Assembly: GCA_020638465.1 (NCBI GenBank) | Contig: JACKIM010000002.1 | Location: 496,001-560,000 of the forward strand | Direction of reading: 5' to 3' | From: Geminicoccaceae bacterium | GTDB taxonomy: Bacteria; Pseudomonadota; Alphaproteobacteria; Geminicoccales; Geminicoccaceae | DNA length: 64,000 nt | Part shown: positions 8,192 to 17,688 of the stretch, piece after piece | How the letters are laid out: each line of letters begins with the position of its first letter | Numbering within the stretch: the stretch's first letter is position 1 | Notes under the pieces: model-generated | Databases searched by the model: none | Told to the model about the DNA's origin: nothing | What the model saw: the letters and a program-made list of their open reading frames with translations, nothing else | Program-made: the position numbers and the translations under genes

Positions 8192-9202
8192 ATGGACGCA
8201 TCAAGTTCGAACATGGTGTTGGCAGACAGGGGAGCTTCGCATGAAAGCGAAGTCATGGCCTTTCTGCTTGTTCCCGATTTCTCGATGATCGCCTTCTCGT
8301 CTGCGATCGAGCCCTTGCGCATCGCCAACCGCGTATCGGGCAGATCGCTCTATCGCTGGCTGCTGATATCGCGCGATGGCGAGCCCGTGCGTGCGAGCAA
8401 TGGTGCCGCCGTCCAGGTCGACCTTGCCATGGAGCAACTCGAGTTCAAGGTCGGACAAGGCATGCCGACGGTGATCGTGTGCAGCGGCGTGGGGGCGGAA
8501 CGTTATTGCGACAAGGACGTCATGGCATGGCTGCGACGGGTCGATCGCCACGGCGCGATGATCGGAGCCCTGTGCACGGGCGCTCACATCCTGGCGCGCG
8601 CCGGGCTGATATCGGATCACCGCTGCACCATCCATTGGGAGAATCTGCCGGGCTTTGTCGAGGCGTTCCCCGACCTCGATGTCGCCGCCGATCTCTTCGA
8701 GGTCGACCGAAACCGTTTCACCTGTTCGGGCGGCACCGCACCACTCGATCTGATGCTCAACCGGATCGGCACGTCGCATGGCGAGGAACTGGCGACCAAG
8801 GTCTCCGAGCAGTGCCTGCTCGACCGCATCCGTGGACCGCAGGATCGTCAGCGCATGCCGATCCGCATGCGGCTGGGGGTGCATCACCCCAAGCTCATCA
8901 TGGCCATCGAACTGATGGAGGCCAATATCGAGGAGCCGCTGAGCCAGGAACTGCTGGCCAAATATGTGGGCCTGTCGCGCCGCCAGCTCGAACGGTTGTT
9001 CCGCCGGCATCTGGGAAGGACACCGGCACAATACTATCTCGAACTGCGGCTGGAACGCGCCCGGCACCTGCTCTACCAGACCGACCTGCCGATCATGAGC
9101 ATCGCCTGCGCCTGTGGCTTCGTCTCCGCCTCGCATTTCTCGACCTGCTACCGGCAGATGTTCGGCAAGACGCCGCGCGCCGAACGCAACGAGGCCGTCT
9201 GA
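8192..9202 (+). CDS. GlxA family AraC-type transcriptional regulator
   Basis: 336 residues. The N-terminal ~200 residues form a DJ-1/PfpI-like domain (MAFLLVPDFSMIAFSSAIEPLR, and the nucleophile-elbow region GALCTGAHILARAG). The C-terminal ~110 residues are an AraC double helix-turn-helix (LSRRQLERLFRRHLGRTPAQYY and IMSIACACGFVSASHFSTCYR). The layout matches GbdR/CdhR-type activators of choline, betaine or carnitine catabolism. The choline transporter genes lie just upstream beyond the tRNA, so a role in quaternary-amine sensing is a reasonable inference. An internal start near MAFLLVP is possible. Confidence 0.85.
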   Translation: MDASSSNMVLADRGASHESEVMAFLLVPDFSMIAFSSAIEPLRIANRVSGRSLYRWLLISRDGEPVRASNGAAVQVDLAMEQLEFKVGQGMPTVIVCSGVGAERYCDKDVMAWLRRVDRHGAMIGALCTGAHILARAGLISDHRCTIHWENLPGFVEAFPDLDVAADLFEVDRNRFTCSGGTAPLDLMLNRIGTSHGEELATKVSEQCLLDRIRGPQDRQRMPIRMRLGVHHPKLIMAIELMEANIEEPLSQELLAKYVGLSRRQLERLFRRHLGRTPAQYYLELRLERARHLLYQTDLPIMSIACACGFVSASHFSTCYRQMFGKTPRAERNEAV

Positions 9203-9207
9203 CCGCC

Positions 9208-10173
9208 TCAGCCGATCCGTTCGTAATTGACGATGACGCCGGGGTCGCGCCTGCCATCGAGAATGTCGAGGATGTTCTGCGCGGCTTCGGTTCCCATGCG
9301 CAGCATGGATTGCTGCGTGACGCCCGCACTGTGCGGCGACAGCAGGACGTTGTCGATGTCGAGGAGGGGGTGGTCTGCTGGCGGGGGTTCCTCCAGCAGC
9401 ACGTCGAGGGCGGCTGAGCGGATCGTCCCGGCCCGCAGGGCGCGCGCCAGGGCGTGCTCGTCGACGAGGCCGCCACGGGCGGTATTGATCAGCATCGCGC
9501 CGGGCTTCATCGAAACAAGGGCCGCCTCGTCGATCATGTTGCGGGTACCGGCATCGAGCGGCAGGTGCAGGCTGACGATGTCGGCCTGCCGCAACCCGGA
9601 TTCGAGGTCCTCCGCGGGGACGCAGCCGGCGGCGCGGATGATGGCATCGTTCACGTACGGATCGCGGACGAGAACCGTCATGCCCAGTGCGAGTGCCCGT
9701 GGTGCCACCGCCTTGCCGATGCGGCCGAATCCCACCAGCAGGAGTGTGGATCCGCTGAGTTCGATGGCGCGGGTCTGGAGGCGGATGGACCAGTTGTTGG
9801 CGCGAATGGCCGCATCGTGGGGGCGGCCCGCCTTGGCTAGCTCCAGCATCATGAAGAGGGCGTGTTCGGCCACCGAGATGTTGTTGGCGGTGGCCGACAC
9901 GGCAAGAGGGATGCCACGCTCGTTCAGAGCCTCGACATCGACATTGTCATAGCCGACGCCATGGCGCGATACGACTTCGAGGTCGGGTGCGCTGGCGATC
10001 AGCTCCCGGCCGAACATCGAGGTGCGCAACAGGATCGCGGAAATGCCCGGAACCTTGTCGGCAAAGCTCTCCGACGGTCCATCGGGCGCCTGTGCGATCT
10101 CGATGTCGGCGCGGGCGCGCAGGAGGTCAAGTGCTTCCTCACACACCTTGCCGACGACCAGGACTTTCTTCAC
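9208..10173 (-). CDS. D-isomer-specific 2-hydroxyacid dehydrogenase
   Basis: 321 residues. The NAD-binding loop is LLVGFGRIGKAVAPRA (about 145-160). The catalytic Arg lies in NTARGGLVDEHAL, and the catalytic His in SPHSAGVTQQS near the C-terminus. The family reduces 2-keto acids such as glyoxylate, hydroxypyruvate or phosphopyruvate relatives. The gene lies 19 bases downstream of an HpcH/HpaI aldolase on the same strand, so the two likely form an operon: the aldolase would release a 2-keto acid such as pyruvate and this enzyme would act on a related 2-keto or 2-hydroxy acid. The exact substrate is not readable from sequence. Confidence 0.87.
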   Translation of the reverse strand: MKKVLVVGKVCEEALDLLRARADIEIAQAPDGPSESFADKVPGISAILLRTSMFGRELIASAPDLEVVSRHGVGYDNVDVEALNERGIPLAVSATANNISVAEHALFMMLELAKAGRPHDAAIRANNWSIRLQTRAIELSGSTLLLVGFGRIGKAVAPRALALGMTVLVRDPYVNDAIIRAAGCVPAEDLESGLRQADIVSLHLPLDAGTRNMIDEAALVSMKPGAMLINTARGGLVDEHALARALRAGTIRSAALDVLLEEPPPADHPLLDIDNVLLSPHSAGVTQQSMLRMGTEAAQNILDILDGRRDPGVIVNYERIG

Positions 10174-10192
10174 GTGCGTGGCATCCCCCGTT

Positions 10193-10984
10193 TCAGTAGG
10201 TCGAGCTCTGGGGACCGCCGGCGGGTGCGGAACGGAATTCCTCGAGGAATTCCTGCGCCTTGAGCGTCATGATACGCGTGTCGTTCATCAACGTGACGAA
10301 GTTGAAACCATCGTCGACCATGCGGCGGCCGAAAGCCGGGAAGCCGCAATGAATGCCGGCGAACTTGCCGTGTTTCTTGGCGGCGGCGAGGATGTCGGCA
10401 ATCGCCTTGAGCACGCCCTTGTCGGTGGGATCGAAACCCGGCGCCACGCCCAGCGAGTTGGCAAGGTCGGCGGGGCCGATATAGAGCCCGTCCAGCCCCT
10501 TGACGGCCATGATCTCGTCGACATTGTCGAGCGCCTTCTTGGTCTCGATCATGGCGATCACGAGTACCTCGTCATTGGCGTGCTTGGCATAGTCGGCACC
10601 GCCATAGATCGTTGCCCGGATCGGGCCGAAGCTGCGCTGGCCCAACGGCGGGTAGGAGCAGTGCTCGACCAGTTCTCGGGCTTCCTCGACGGTATTGACC
10701 ATGGGGCAGATGACCCCGTAGGCGCCGGCATCGAGCATCTTCATGAGAATGCCCGGCTCGCGCCACGGAACGCGCACCAGCGGCACGGTCTCGGTGGTCG
10801 AGATGGCCTGCAGCATGGTCACTGCGACCTGATAGTCGATGAGGCCGTGCTGGCAGTCGACGGTAACCGAATCCCATCCCTGATGGGCCATGATCTCGGC
10901 AGTGAAACTGCTTGGTGTGGAGCACCAGGCGTTGACCGTCCCCTTGCCTTCGGCCCACAACTGGCGAAGTCTGTTCTTGCGCAT
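10193..10984 (-). CDS. HpcH/HpaI family class II aldolase
   Basis: 263 residues. Family motifs are SVTVDCQHGLIDYQ, VPLVRVPWREPGILMKMLDAGAYG (divalent-metal and substrate region), and IGPADLANSLG. These enzymes cleave 4-hydroxy-2-keto acids such as 2,4-dihydroxyhept-2-enedioate to pyruvate and an aldehyde. The ATG at 10984 is preceded by GGGGAGAG. It is the first gene of a two-gene operon with the 2-hydroxyacid dehydrogenase and is divergent from uvrB. The true substrate is not determined. Confidence 0.87.
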   Translation of the reverse strand: MRKNRLRQLWAEGKGTVNAWCSTPSSFTAEIMAHQGWDSVTVDCQHGLIDYQVAVTMLQAISTTETVPLVRVPWREPGILMKMLDAGAYGVICPMVNTVEEARELVEHCSYPPLGQRSFGPIRATIYGGADYAKHANDEVLVIAMIETKKALDNVDEIMAVKGLDGLYIGPADLANSLGVAPGFDPTDKGVLKAIADILAAAKKHGKFAGIHCGFPAFGRRMVDDGFNFVTLMNDTRIMTLKAQEFLEEFRSAPAGGPQSSTY

Positions 10985-11177
10985 GTTCTCTCCCCGTATC
11001 CAGCAAGATCAAAGTGGCATGACGCAGCGACGGTACGATCATGCCACCGGCGAGGCAAGCCGCATGCGGCTTGCCATCCCGCCTGATGGAAGACCGGGGG
11101 ATGCGATGTGTCCGTTTGTCGGAAGGGGGCGGCCGGAAGCTCTTGCGCCTGCCGGTCGGAAAAGCCATTTTCCGTCC

Positions 11178-13361
11178 ATGCAGCAGGATAATACCACGGC
11201 ACTCGACATGCTTCGCGCGGTGGCCCATGCACCGGACCTGATCCAGCGTCCGGAAGGCGGGCAGCCCTTCCAGCTGGTCTCGGGGTTCAGCCCGTCGGGA
11301 GACCAGCCGGCGGCCATTGCGGCGCTGATCGAAGGGTTGCGGGACGGCGAGAACGATCAGGTGCTGCTCGGTGTGACCGGGTCGGGCAAGACCTTCACCA
11401 TGGCCCATGTCATCGCGCAGATGCAGAGACCGGCGATCATTCTCGCCCCCAACAAGATCCTCGCCGCCCAGCTCTATGGCGAGTTCAAAAGCTTCTTTCC
11501 GCACAATGCGGTCGAGTATTTTGTCAGCTACTACGACTATTACCAGCCCGAAGCCTATGTACCGCGGTCGGATACCTATATCGAGAAGACTTCCTCGGTG
11601 AATGAACAGATCGACCGGATGAGGCATTCGGCGACCCGTGCCTTGTTCGAACGTGATGATGTCGTCATCGTGGCATCGGTGTCATGCATCTACGGTATCG
11701 GATCGCCGGAAGTCTACGCATCGATGACGATGACCCTGCGCAAGGGGCAGAAGATCGAGCGCCAGCGCTTGCTGCGGGCGCTGGTGGAACTGCAATACAA
11801 GCGCAATGAACTGGATTTTTCCCGTGGAACCTTCCGCTCGAAAGGCGACACGCTGGAGATTTTCCCGGCCCATCTTGATGACACGGCCTGGAGACTTTCC
11901 CTGTTCGGCGATGATATTGAGGACATCCACGCCATCGATCCCCTGACCGGCAAGAAGGTCGAGCGGCTGGAACGTATCAAGCTCTACCCCAACAGCCACT
12001 ATGTGACGCCGAAACCGACGCTTCAGCAGGCGATCGAGGGCATCAAGGCCGAACTGAAGACCACCCTCGCGGATTTTCAGGCGGAGGGCAAACTTCTCGA
12101 AGCCGAGCGGATCGAACAGCGGACGACCGCCGACCTGGAGATGATGCTGACAACGGGTAGCTGTCCCGGCATCGAGAACTACTCGCGCTTTCTCACGGGT
12201 CGCAATCCCGGCGAGCCGCCACCGACCCTGTTCGAATATATCCCCGAGAATGCGCTGTTGTTTGTCGATGAGAGCCATGTGGCGGTGCCGCAGGTGGGCG
12301 GCATGTACAAGGGCGACTTTGCCCGCAAGAACACGCTGGCCGAGTTCGGCTTCCGTCTGCCGTCATGCCGCGACAACCGTCCGCTCAAGTTCGAGGAATG
12401 GGACGCGATGCGGCCGCAGACCATCTACGTTTCGGCAACGCCGGGCGATTGGGAACTGGAGCGTACCGGCGGCGTGTTCGCCGAGCAGGTCATCCGCCCC
12501 ACCGGTCTCGTGGATCCGGCGGTGATCGTTCGGCCGGTCGAGCATCAGGTCGACGATCTGCTGGCCGAGTGTCGCGACATGCGCGAGCGCGGATTGCGCA
12601 CGCTGGTGACCACGCTGACCAAGCGCATGGCCGAGGACCTGTCGGAATACCTGCATGAGCAAGGTGTGCGGGTGCGCTACATGCATTCGGATATCGACAC
12701 GCTGGAACGTATCGAGATCATCCGCGATCTCCGGCTGGGGAAGTTCGACGTCCTGGTTGGCATCAATCTTCTGCGCGAAGGATTGGATATCCCCGAATGT
12801 GGACTGGTGGCGATCCTCGATGCCGACAAGGAGGGGTATCTGCGCTCGGAGCGATCACTGGTGCAGACCATCGGCCGGGCCGCGCGCAATGTCGACGGAC
12901 GTTGCATCCTGTATGCCGATACCATGACCGGATCGCTCAAGGCCGCCATCGACGAGACCGAGCGGCGTCGTGCCAAGCAACTGGCCTATAACGAGGAACA
13001 CGGGATCACGCCGCAGAGTATCCGCAAGACGATCAACGACATCATACAGTCGACAAGTGATGGTGATTACGTCACCGTGGATATCGGGCCGGATGCGGTC
13101 CAGCTCACTGGCCTCGACCTGCAGGCGCATATTGGCGAACTTGAAAAGAAGATGCGCGATGCCGCGGCCAATCTCGAGTTCGAGGAAGCCGCTCGGCTGC
13201 GCGACGAGATCAAGCGGCTGGAAGATGGCGAGTTGATGGGCAAGCCGGTCGCGACCAAGGGTGACCTCAAGCCCTGGCGGCCATCCAGCACACGTGAGGA
13301 AAAGCGCCGCGAGGCACAAAACCGCAGGCGGGGTGCAGGCCGCAGGCGCAAGGGTCCCTGA
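11178..13361 (+). CDS. uvrB: UvrABC system protein B (excinuclease subunit)
   Basis: 727 residues from ATG at 11178; upstream in-frame ATGs would add non-homologous sequence. The homologous core starts at FQLVSGFSPSGDQPAAI. Walker A is GVTGSGKTF, the damage-probing beta-hairpin region is SYYDYYQPEAYVP, and helicase motifs include LLFVDESHV and YVSATPGDWE. A UVR motif for UvrC contact is at the C-terminus (KKMRDAAANLEFEEAARLRD). The last ~45 residues are a basic tail (KREAQNRRRGAGRRRKGP). It acts with UvrA and UvrC in nucleotide excision repair. It is monocistronic as seen here. Confidence 0.97.
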   Translation: MQQDNTTALDMLRAVAHAPDLIQRPEGGQPFQLVSGFSPSGDQPAAIAALIEGLRDGENDQVLLGVTGSGKTFTMAHVIAQMQRPAIILAPNKILAAQLYGEFKSFFPHNAVEYFVSYYDYYQPEAYVPRSDTYIEKTSSVNEQIDRMRHSATRALFERDDVVIVASVSCIYGIGSPEVYASMTMTLRKGQKIERQRLLRALVELQYKRNELDFSRGTFRSKGDTLEIFPAHLDDTAWRLSLFGDDIEDIHAIDPLTGKKVERLERIKLYPNSHYVTPKPTLQQAIEGIKAELKTTLADFQAEGKLLEAERIEQRTTADLEMMLTTGSCPGIENYSRFLTGRNPGEPPPTLFEYIPENALLFVDESHVAVPQVGGMYKGDFARKNTLAEFGFRLPSCRDNRPLKFEEWDAMRPQTIYVSATPGDWELERTGGVFAEQVIRPTGLVDPAVIVRPVEHQVDDLLAECRDMRERGLRTLVTTLTKRMAEDLSEYLHEQGVRVRYMHSDIDTLERIEIIRDLRLGKFDVLVGINLLREGLDIPECGLVAILDADKEGYLRSERSLVQTIGRAARNVDGRCILYADTMTGSLKAAIDETERRRAKQLAYNEEHGITPQSIRKTINDIIQSTSDGDYVTVDIGPDAVQLTGLDLQAHIGELEKKMRDAAANLEFEEAARLRDEIKRLEDGELMGKPVATKGDLKPWRPSSTREEKRREAQNRRRGAGRRRKGP

Positions 13362-13389
13362 TCGGCTTGTTTCCCAAAGTTGGACCCTG

Positions 13390-14340
13390 TCAGCGTCGTG
13401 AATGACAGCGCCTGAGGAAATCCGCGATCTGCTGGAAGAACGTGTCGCACGGGTCAAGATCGCGAATCATCGGCAGGCAGGCATGGGTGACACCACGCCA
13501 GATATGGTATTCGACAGGTGTGTCGGTTTCCTTGAGCCGGTCGAGCAGCAGGTCGCCCTCGTCGCGCAGCGGGTCGAATTCAGCTATGGCCATGTAGATC
13601 GGCGGTAATCCGTTCAGGACGGCATCCACCAGTTCGATGCGCGTATCGGCCCTTTGTGCCGGATCCGGAGCATGGTGGTTCCAGAACCAGTGCATCAGCT
13701 CCATCGACAGGACATATTCTCCGCCACCGAAGCGCGAAAAGCTCTCCCGGTCGAGTCTCGCACTGGCCGTGGGGTAGATCAGGACCAGTGAGGATGGCTT
13801 CACGCCGCCGGTGTCACGCTGGTGCATGGCCAGGCCGAGGGTCAGGCCGCCGCCGGCCGAATCGCCGCCCACGGCGATCCGGTCGGCGTCAATTCCCAGC
13901 TTTCGTCCGTTTTCGATCAGCCAGTCGAAACCGGCGATGCAGTCTTCAAGGGGCTGCGGAAAGGGATGCTCCGGGGCGAGGCTGTAGTCATAGGCTGCAA
14001 CGATGCAGTCCGAACGGCGCGCCAGTTCACGTGCGATGACGTCGTGACTGTCGATGGAGCCGATCACCCAGCCGCCGCCATGCAGGTAGAGAAGCGCGGG
14101 TCTCGTTGCAGTCGAGGGGGCATTGTCGTAGAGGCGCATTCTTCGTGCGCCGAACGGTCCCGGTACGGTGAATTCCTCGACACGTGCAATTTCCAGCGGA
14201 TTCTCGTTCCAGTAGGCATTGCGTCTTTCCTGTTCCGCACGGGCATCGGGTGCCGACATGGTCGCGTAGGACGGAAGTTCGGCTGCTTTCATCCGATCGA
14301 GGATGATCGCCATTTGTGGATTGAGCGTGGGGGCAGGCAT
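13390..14340 (-). CDS. alpha/beta hydrolase (hormone-sensitive-lipase-type esterase)
   Basis: 316 residues from ATG at 14340, chosen because GAGGAG precedes it; an ATG at 14361 is the alternative. The oxyanion-hole motif is LHGGGWVIGS (about 84-93), the nucleophile elbow is GGDSAGGG (about 156-163), and the likely acid and base are in AEFDPLRDEGD and VTHACLP near the C-terminus. This is the HSL/class IV esterase family acting on short acyl esters. It is convergent with uvrB and divergent from the HerA-like gene. Natural substrate unknown. Confidence 0.88.
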   Translation of the reverse strand: MPAPTLNPQMAIILDRMKAAELPSYATMSAPDARAEQERRNAYWNENPLEIARVEEFTVPGPFGARRMRLYDNAPSTATRPALLYLHGGGWVIGSIDSHDVIARELARRSDCIVAAYDYSLAPEHPFPQPLEDCIAGFDWLIENGRKLGIDADRIAVGGDSAGGGLTLGLAMHQRDTGGVKPSSLVLIYPTASARLDRESFSRFGGGEYVLSMELMHWFWNHHAPDPAQRADTRIELVDAVLNGLPPIYMAIAEFDPLRDEGDLLLDRLKETDTPVEYHIWRGVTHACLPMIRDLDPCDTFFQQIADFLRRCHSRR

Positions 14341-14512
14341 GGCCGGGCGTCTCCTCGTCATGGTGCAGATGCTCGATTTCCCATCATCGGCAACATCAGG
14401 TTTCCCGATGCGGAGCGGCTCCCCTGTGCATCTGACTGGATCGAAGCGTTTTCACAAGCGGTGTTTGCCATTATGACTGGCTCACCAGCGAAGGAAAAGC
14501 GGGATCGGGCGC

Positions 14513-16120
14513 GTGGACCAGGCAACATCGCTATTGATCGGTCAAGGTGAGACACCGCAGAGTCTCACACTCAGGCTGGCCAATCGGCACGGCCTTGTTG
14601 CCGGTGCCACCGGTACGGGCAAGACCGTGACATTGCAGATCCTGGCGGAAGGCTTCAGCCGCGCGGGCGTGCCTGTCTTCTGCGCTGATGTGAAGGGTGA
14701 TCTGTCGGGGCTGTCGCGGCCGGGCGAGGCCAGGGATTCGCTCACCCGGCGCGCTGTCGAGGTGGGAGACACGGATTACCGTGCGGAGCCCTCTCCGGTG
14801 GTTTTCTGGGACCTGTTCGGTGAACAGGGCCATCCCGTTCGCACGACGATCTCCGAAATGGGACCTTTGCTGCTGGCGCGACTCATGGAGCTGAACGACA
14901 CCCAGGAAGGTGTACTCAACATCGCCTTCCAGGTGGCCGACGATGAGGGGTTGCTGATCCTCGACCTCAAGGATCTGCGCGCGGTGCTCAACCTGATCGC
15001 CGAAAACGCCAATGCCCTGACCACCAGCTATGGCAATGTCAGCAAATCCTCGATCGGAGCCATCCTCCGGCGCCTGCTCGTTCTCGAACAGCAGGGGGCA
15101 GAACATTTCTTCGGCGAGCCGGCGCTCGATCTGAACGATCTGATGCGGCAGGATCTTTCCGGGCGTGGCATCGTCAATGTGCTGGCCGCGGACAGGCTCA
15201 TGCAGAACCCGCAATTATACGCAACCTTCCTGTTGTGGCTGCTGTCGGAGCTGTTCGAACAACTGCCGGAGGTGGGAGACCCCGAAAAACCCAAACTGGT
15301 ATTCTTCTTCGATGAAGCCCATCTGCTGTTCGACGATGCTCCCAAAGCCTTGATCAACAAGGTTGAACAGGTGGTCCGCCTCATTCGTTCCAAGGGAGTG
15401 GGTGTCTATTTCGTCACCCAGAATCCCATCGATATCCCGCCCGACATTCTGAGCCAGCTGGGCAATCGGGTGCAGCATGCGCTGCGCGCCTTCACCCCGC
15501 GCGACCAGAAGGCGGTGCGCGTGGCTGCCGAGACGTTCCGACCGAATCCTGCCTATTCGACGGAAGATGTCATTACCCAGTTGGCAGTCGGTGAGGCGTT
15601 GGTGTCGACCCTGATGCCGGGTGGAATTCCGTCGATGGTCGAGCGCACGAAAATCCGGCCACCGCGGTCACGGATGGGGCCGATCACGCCTGAAGAGCGT
15701 CGTCAGACCATGGATTACAGTCCGGTGCGTGGCGTCTATGATGAGGCCGTTGATCGGGAGTCGGCCTATGAGACGCTGGCTGCGCGCACTGAAGGGCATG
15801 CCGAGGAGGCTGCGGCGGCACAATTCGAGGCGGCACTGGCCCGTCGGCATCAGGTCGATGAAGAGTTCCACTCCGCCCGGCGCATCGGTGGAAATGCCGA
15901 AGGGACATCGTCATCGCGGGTGCGCAAGGATCGGGCTGCTGCTGCACCGGCATCGGAAGGTAGTGCCGGCGGGTTCTTCTCGCAGATCCTCATGGGTGGT
16001 GGCGGTCGGCGACAGGGTGTTGCCGAAGCCATGGCCAAGTCGGTTGCCCGCAGCGTTGGCAGCCAGCTCGGCCGAACCCTGGTCCGCGGTGTTCTGGGTG
16101 GCCTGATCAAGCGACGTTGA
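14513..16120 (+). CDS. HerA-like ATPase (DUF853/YjgR family)
   Basis: 535 residues from GTG at 14513. Walker A is GATGTGKTVTLQ (about 32-43), a KGDLSGLSRPG segment follows, and the Walker B region is LVFFFDEAHLLFDDAP (about 262-277). The protein matches the DUF853 (YjgR) branch of the HerA/FtsK AAA+ ATPases. The C-terminal ~120 residues are charged, then end in a Gly/Arg-rich stretch (GSQLGRTLVRGVLGGLIKRR). No NurA nuclease partner is next to it, which fits the stand-alone YjgR type rather than a HerA-NurA repair pair. Role unknown. Confidence 0.85.
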   Translation: MDQATSLLIGQGETPQSLTLRLANRHGLVAGATGTGKTVTLQILAEGFSRAGVPVFCADVKGDLSGLSRPGEARDSLTRRAVEVGDTDYRAEPSPVVFWDLFGEQGHPVRTTISEMGPLLLARLMELNDTQEGVLNIAFQVADDEGLLILDLKDLRAVLNLIAENANALTTSYGNVSKSSIGAILRRLLVLEQQGAEHFFGEPALDLNDLMRQDLSGRGIVNVLAADRLMQNPQLYATFLLWLLSELFEQLPEVGDPEKPKLVFFFDEAHLLFDDAPKALINKVEQVVRLIRSKGVGVYFVTQNPIDIPPDILSQLGNRVQHALRAFTPRDQKAVRVAAETFRPNPAYSTEDVITQLAVGEALVSTLMPGGIPSMVERTKIRPPRSRMGPITPEERRQTMDYSPVRGVYDEAVDRESAYETLAARTEGHAEEAAAAQFEAALARRHQVDEEFHSARRIGGNAEGTSSSRVRKDRAAAAPASEGSAGGFFSQILMGGGGRRQGVAEAMAKSVARSVGSQLGRTLVRGVLGGLIKRR

Positions 16121-16142
16121 GTCACCCGATGATATGATCCCA

Positions 16143-17249
16143 TCAGGAAACACCGTCCGTTTGTGCCGTGCTCTGTCGGGCGACCAGTTTTGTCTCGAAG
16201 GTCCGGATGGCGGATTGACCCGTGTCGATCCGCTGCAACAGCATCCTGGCGGCCTCTATGCCGATATCGGTGCGTGGAGGGCGAATTGAGGACAGCGACG
16301 GCAGGACATATTCGGACGGACTGCGGTCGCCGAAACCGATGACCTTGACCTGCCGGGGGACGGCACGGCCCGCTTCGCGCAAGGCATGGAGGACTCCATA
16401 GGCGACGACGTCGCCATTGCAGATGATGCCGTCCACATCCCCATGCTGTCTGAGCAGGGCGCCGGCCAGACAGTTCCCCGCCGCAGGTGACGCGGCATCG
16501 GCGGCGATCGCGCGGTGGATTTCCGTCCCCAGACGCTCGCGCACCGAAGCGGAACAGCCATCGAGACGCTTTTGCGAACGGTGATCGCCGGAACGAATGC
16601 AGCCGATATAGGCAATGCGGCGGCAGCCCTGGTCAATGAGGTGGTCGGCCTGCTGGACACCGATGGCCCGATGGTCCATGCCCACGGCACAGTCCTGACA
16701 CTCTTCGCAGACATCCCAGAATTCAACCAGTGGCAACTGTTCCCTTTTGATGAGTTGCTTGACTTCGGGATGGTGGTCGACGCCGACGAGGCCGATCCCG
16801 GCGGGTCGCCAGCTCAGCATCGCCCTGGCCAGTCTCAGTTCCTCCTCGGGGTCGAAACTGCTGTTGCCGAGCATGACGACGAGACCGGCCGCCTCAAGGG
16901 TGGTCTGCATGGCTTCCAGCGTCTCGGCGAACTCGGAATAGAATAGCGAGGGGATGATGACACCGACGATGTCGGTGCGCGCTCCGGCCAGTCCGCCGGC
17001 AAGGCGATTGGGCAGGTAATACAGTGCGTTGGCTGCTGCCTCGATTTCCTGGCGAAGTTGCGGGCGAACGGTCTGCGGTGCGCGGAAGGCCCGCGACGCG
17101 GTGTTGATCGAAACGCCTGCCGCGCGTGCGACATCGGCGAGGGTGGCCCTGACTGGCCCGGAGGTTCGGCGATTGTTCTCGGTCGTCAAGACGAGGCTCT
17201 TGTTCTCGATTGTTGTTCGGTGGCCCACCGGGACCGGTTGCGGGATCAT
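16143..17249 (-). CDS. LacI family transcriptional regulator
   Basis: 368 residues. The LacI-type helix-turn-helix is ATLADVARAAGVSINTASRA (about 36-55), with the hinge at RPQLRQEIEAAANALYYLPN. The periplasmic-binding-protein-like effector domain starts at DIVGVIIPSLFYSE. The first ~30 residues before the HTH are unusually long, so the real start may be internal, at a GTG or TTG nearer the HTH. It is divergent from an AroE-like gene at 17689 and may control it. A CGTTAACG palindrome at 17322-17329, just upstream of the start, is a candidate operator. Confidence 0.83.
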   Translation of the reverse strand: MIPQPVPVGHRTTIENKSLVLTTENNRRTSGPVRATLADVARAAGVSINTASRAFRAPQTVRPQLRQEIEAAANALYYLPNRLAGGLAGARTDIVGVIIPSLFYSEFAETLEAMQTTLEAAGLVVMLGNSSFDPEEELRLARAMLSWRPAGIGLVGVDHHPEVKQLIKREQLPLVEFWDVCEECQDCAVGMDHRAIGVQQADHLIDQGCRRIAYIGCIRSGDHRSQKRLDGCSASVRERLGTEIHRAIAADAASPAAGNCLAGALLRQHGDVDGIICNGDVVAYGVLHALREAGRAVPRQVKVIGFGDRSPSEYVLPSLSSIRPPRTDIGIEAARMLLQRIDTGQSAIRTFETKLVARQSTAQTDGVS

Positions 17250-17688
17250 AGGTGGCGGGATCCGTTTCGGCTACGATGTTGCGCTTTGTCCGCGATGTGG
17301 AATAGATGAAAGTGAACGTTGCGTTAACGTTTCGCGTCTGCAAAATTCCCCTTGTTGGCAAAGAGGCTTCTCGGCTGGAGTGGGTTGGTCGAGATGCCCG
17401 GGCAGGGGATCATGGCTCCTTGGGCGTCGGTTCCTGTGCATTGCCAATAGACTTGGGGGAGGGAACGGGCGGCGAGGCGACTCGCCGCCCGGGTCGATTT
17501 GATCGGGAGGCGATCTTGCCACCCGCTAACAGCCTTCATTCGTCATGTCGTCTTGAACCCGTCATGCCTTGACGGCAGTCGTCGGCACATCCTGAACGTG
17601 TGAAGTTGCGTGCCGTCATTGATCTTTTCCTGTTCCGGCGATCTTCTGCCGACTCTTGACGATAACCATGATGGGAGAAACAGGCAGC
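17250..17688. other. intergenic region between LacI regulator and AroE-like gene
   Basis: About 440 bases without a convincing gene. It holds an 8-base CGTTAACG palindrome (17322-17329), which has the central CG-flanked symmetry seen in LacI-family operators, and a perfect 10-base-pair hairpin at 17467-17490. Short ORFs here lack family resemblance. Confidence 0.4.
17467..17490. terminator. strong GC hairpin (possible terminator or attenuator)
   Basis: GGGCGGCGAG at 17467-17476 pairs perfectly with CTCGCCGCCC at 17481-17490 around a GCGA tetraloop. No T-run follows on the plus strand, so a role as an intrinsic terminator is doubtful; an mRNA structure in the 5' leader of the AroE-like gene is the alternative. 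Confidence 0.35.
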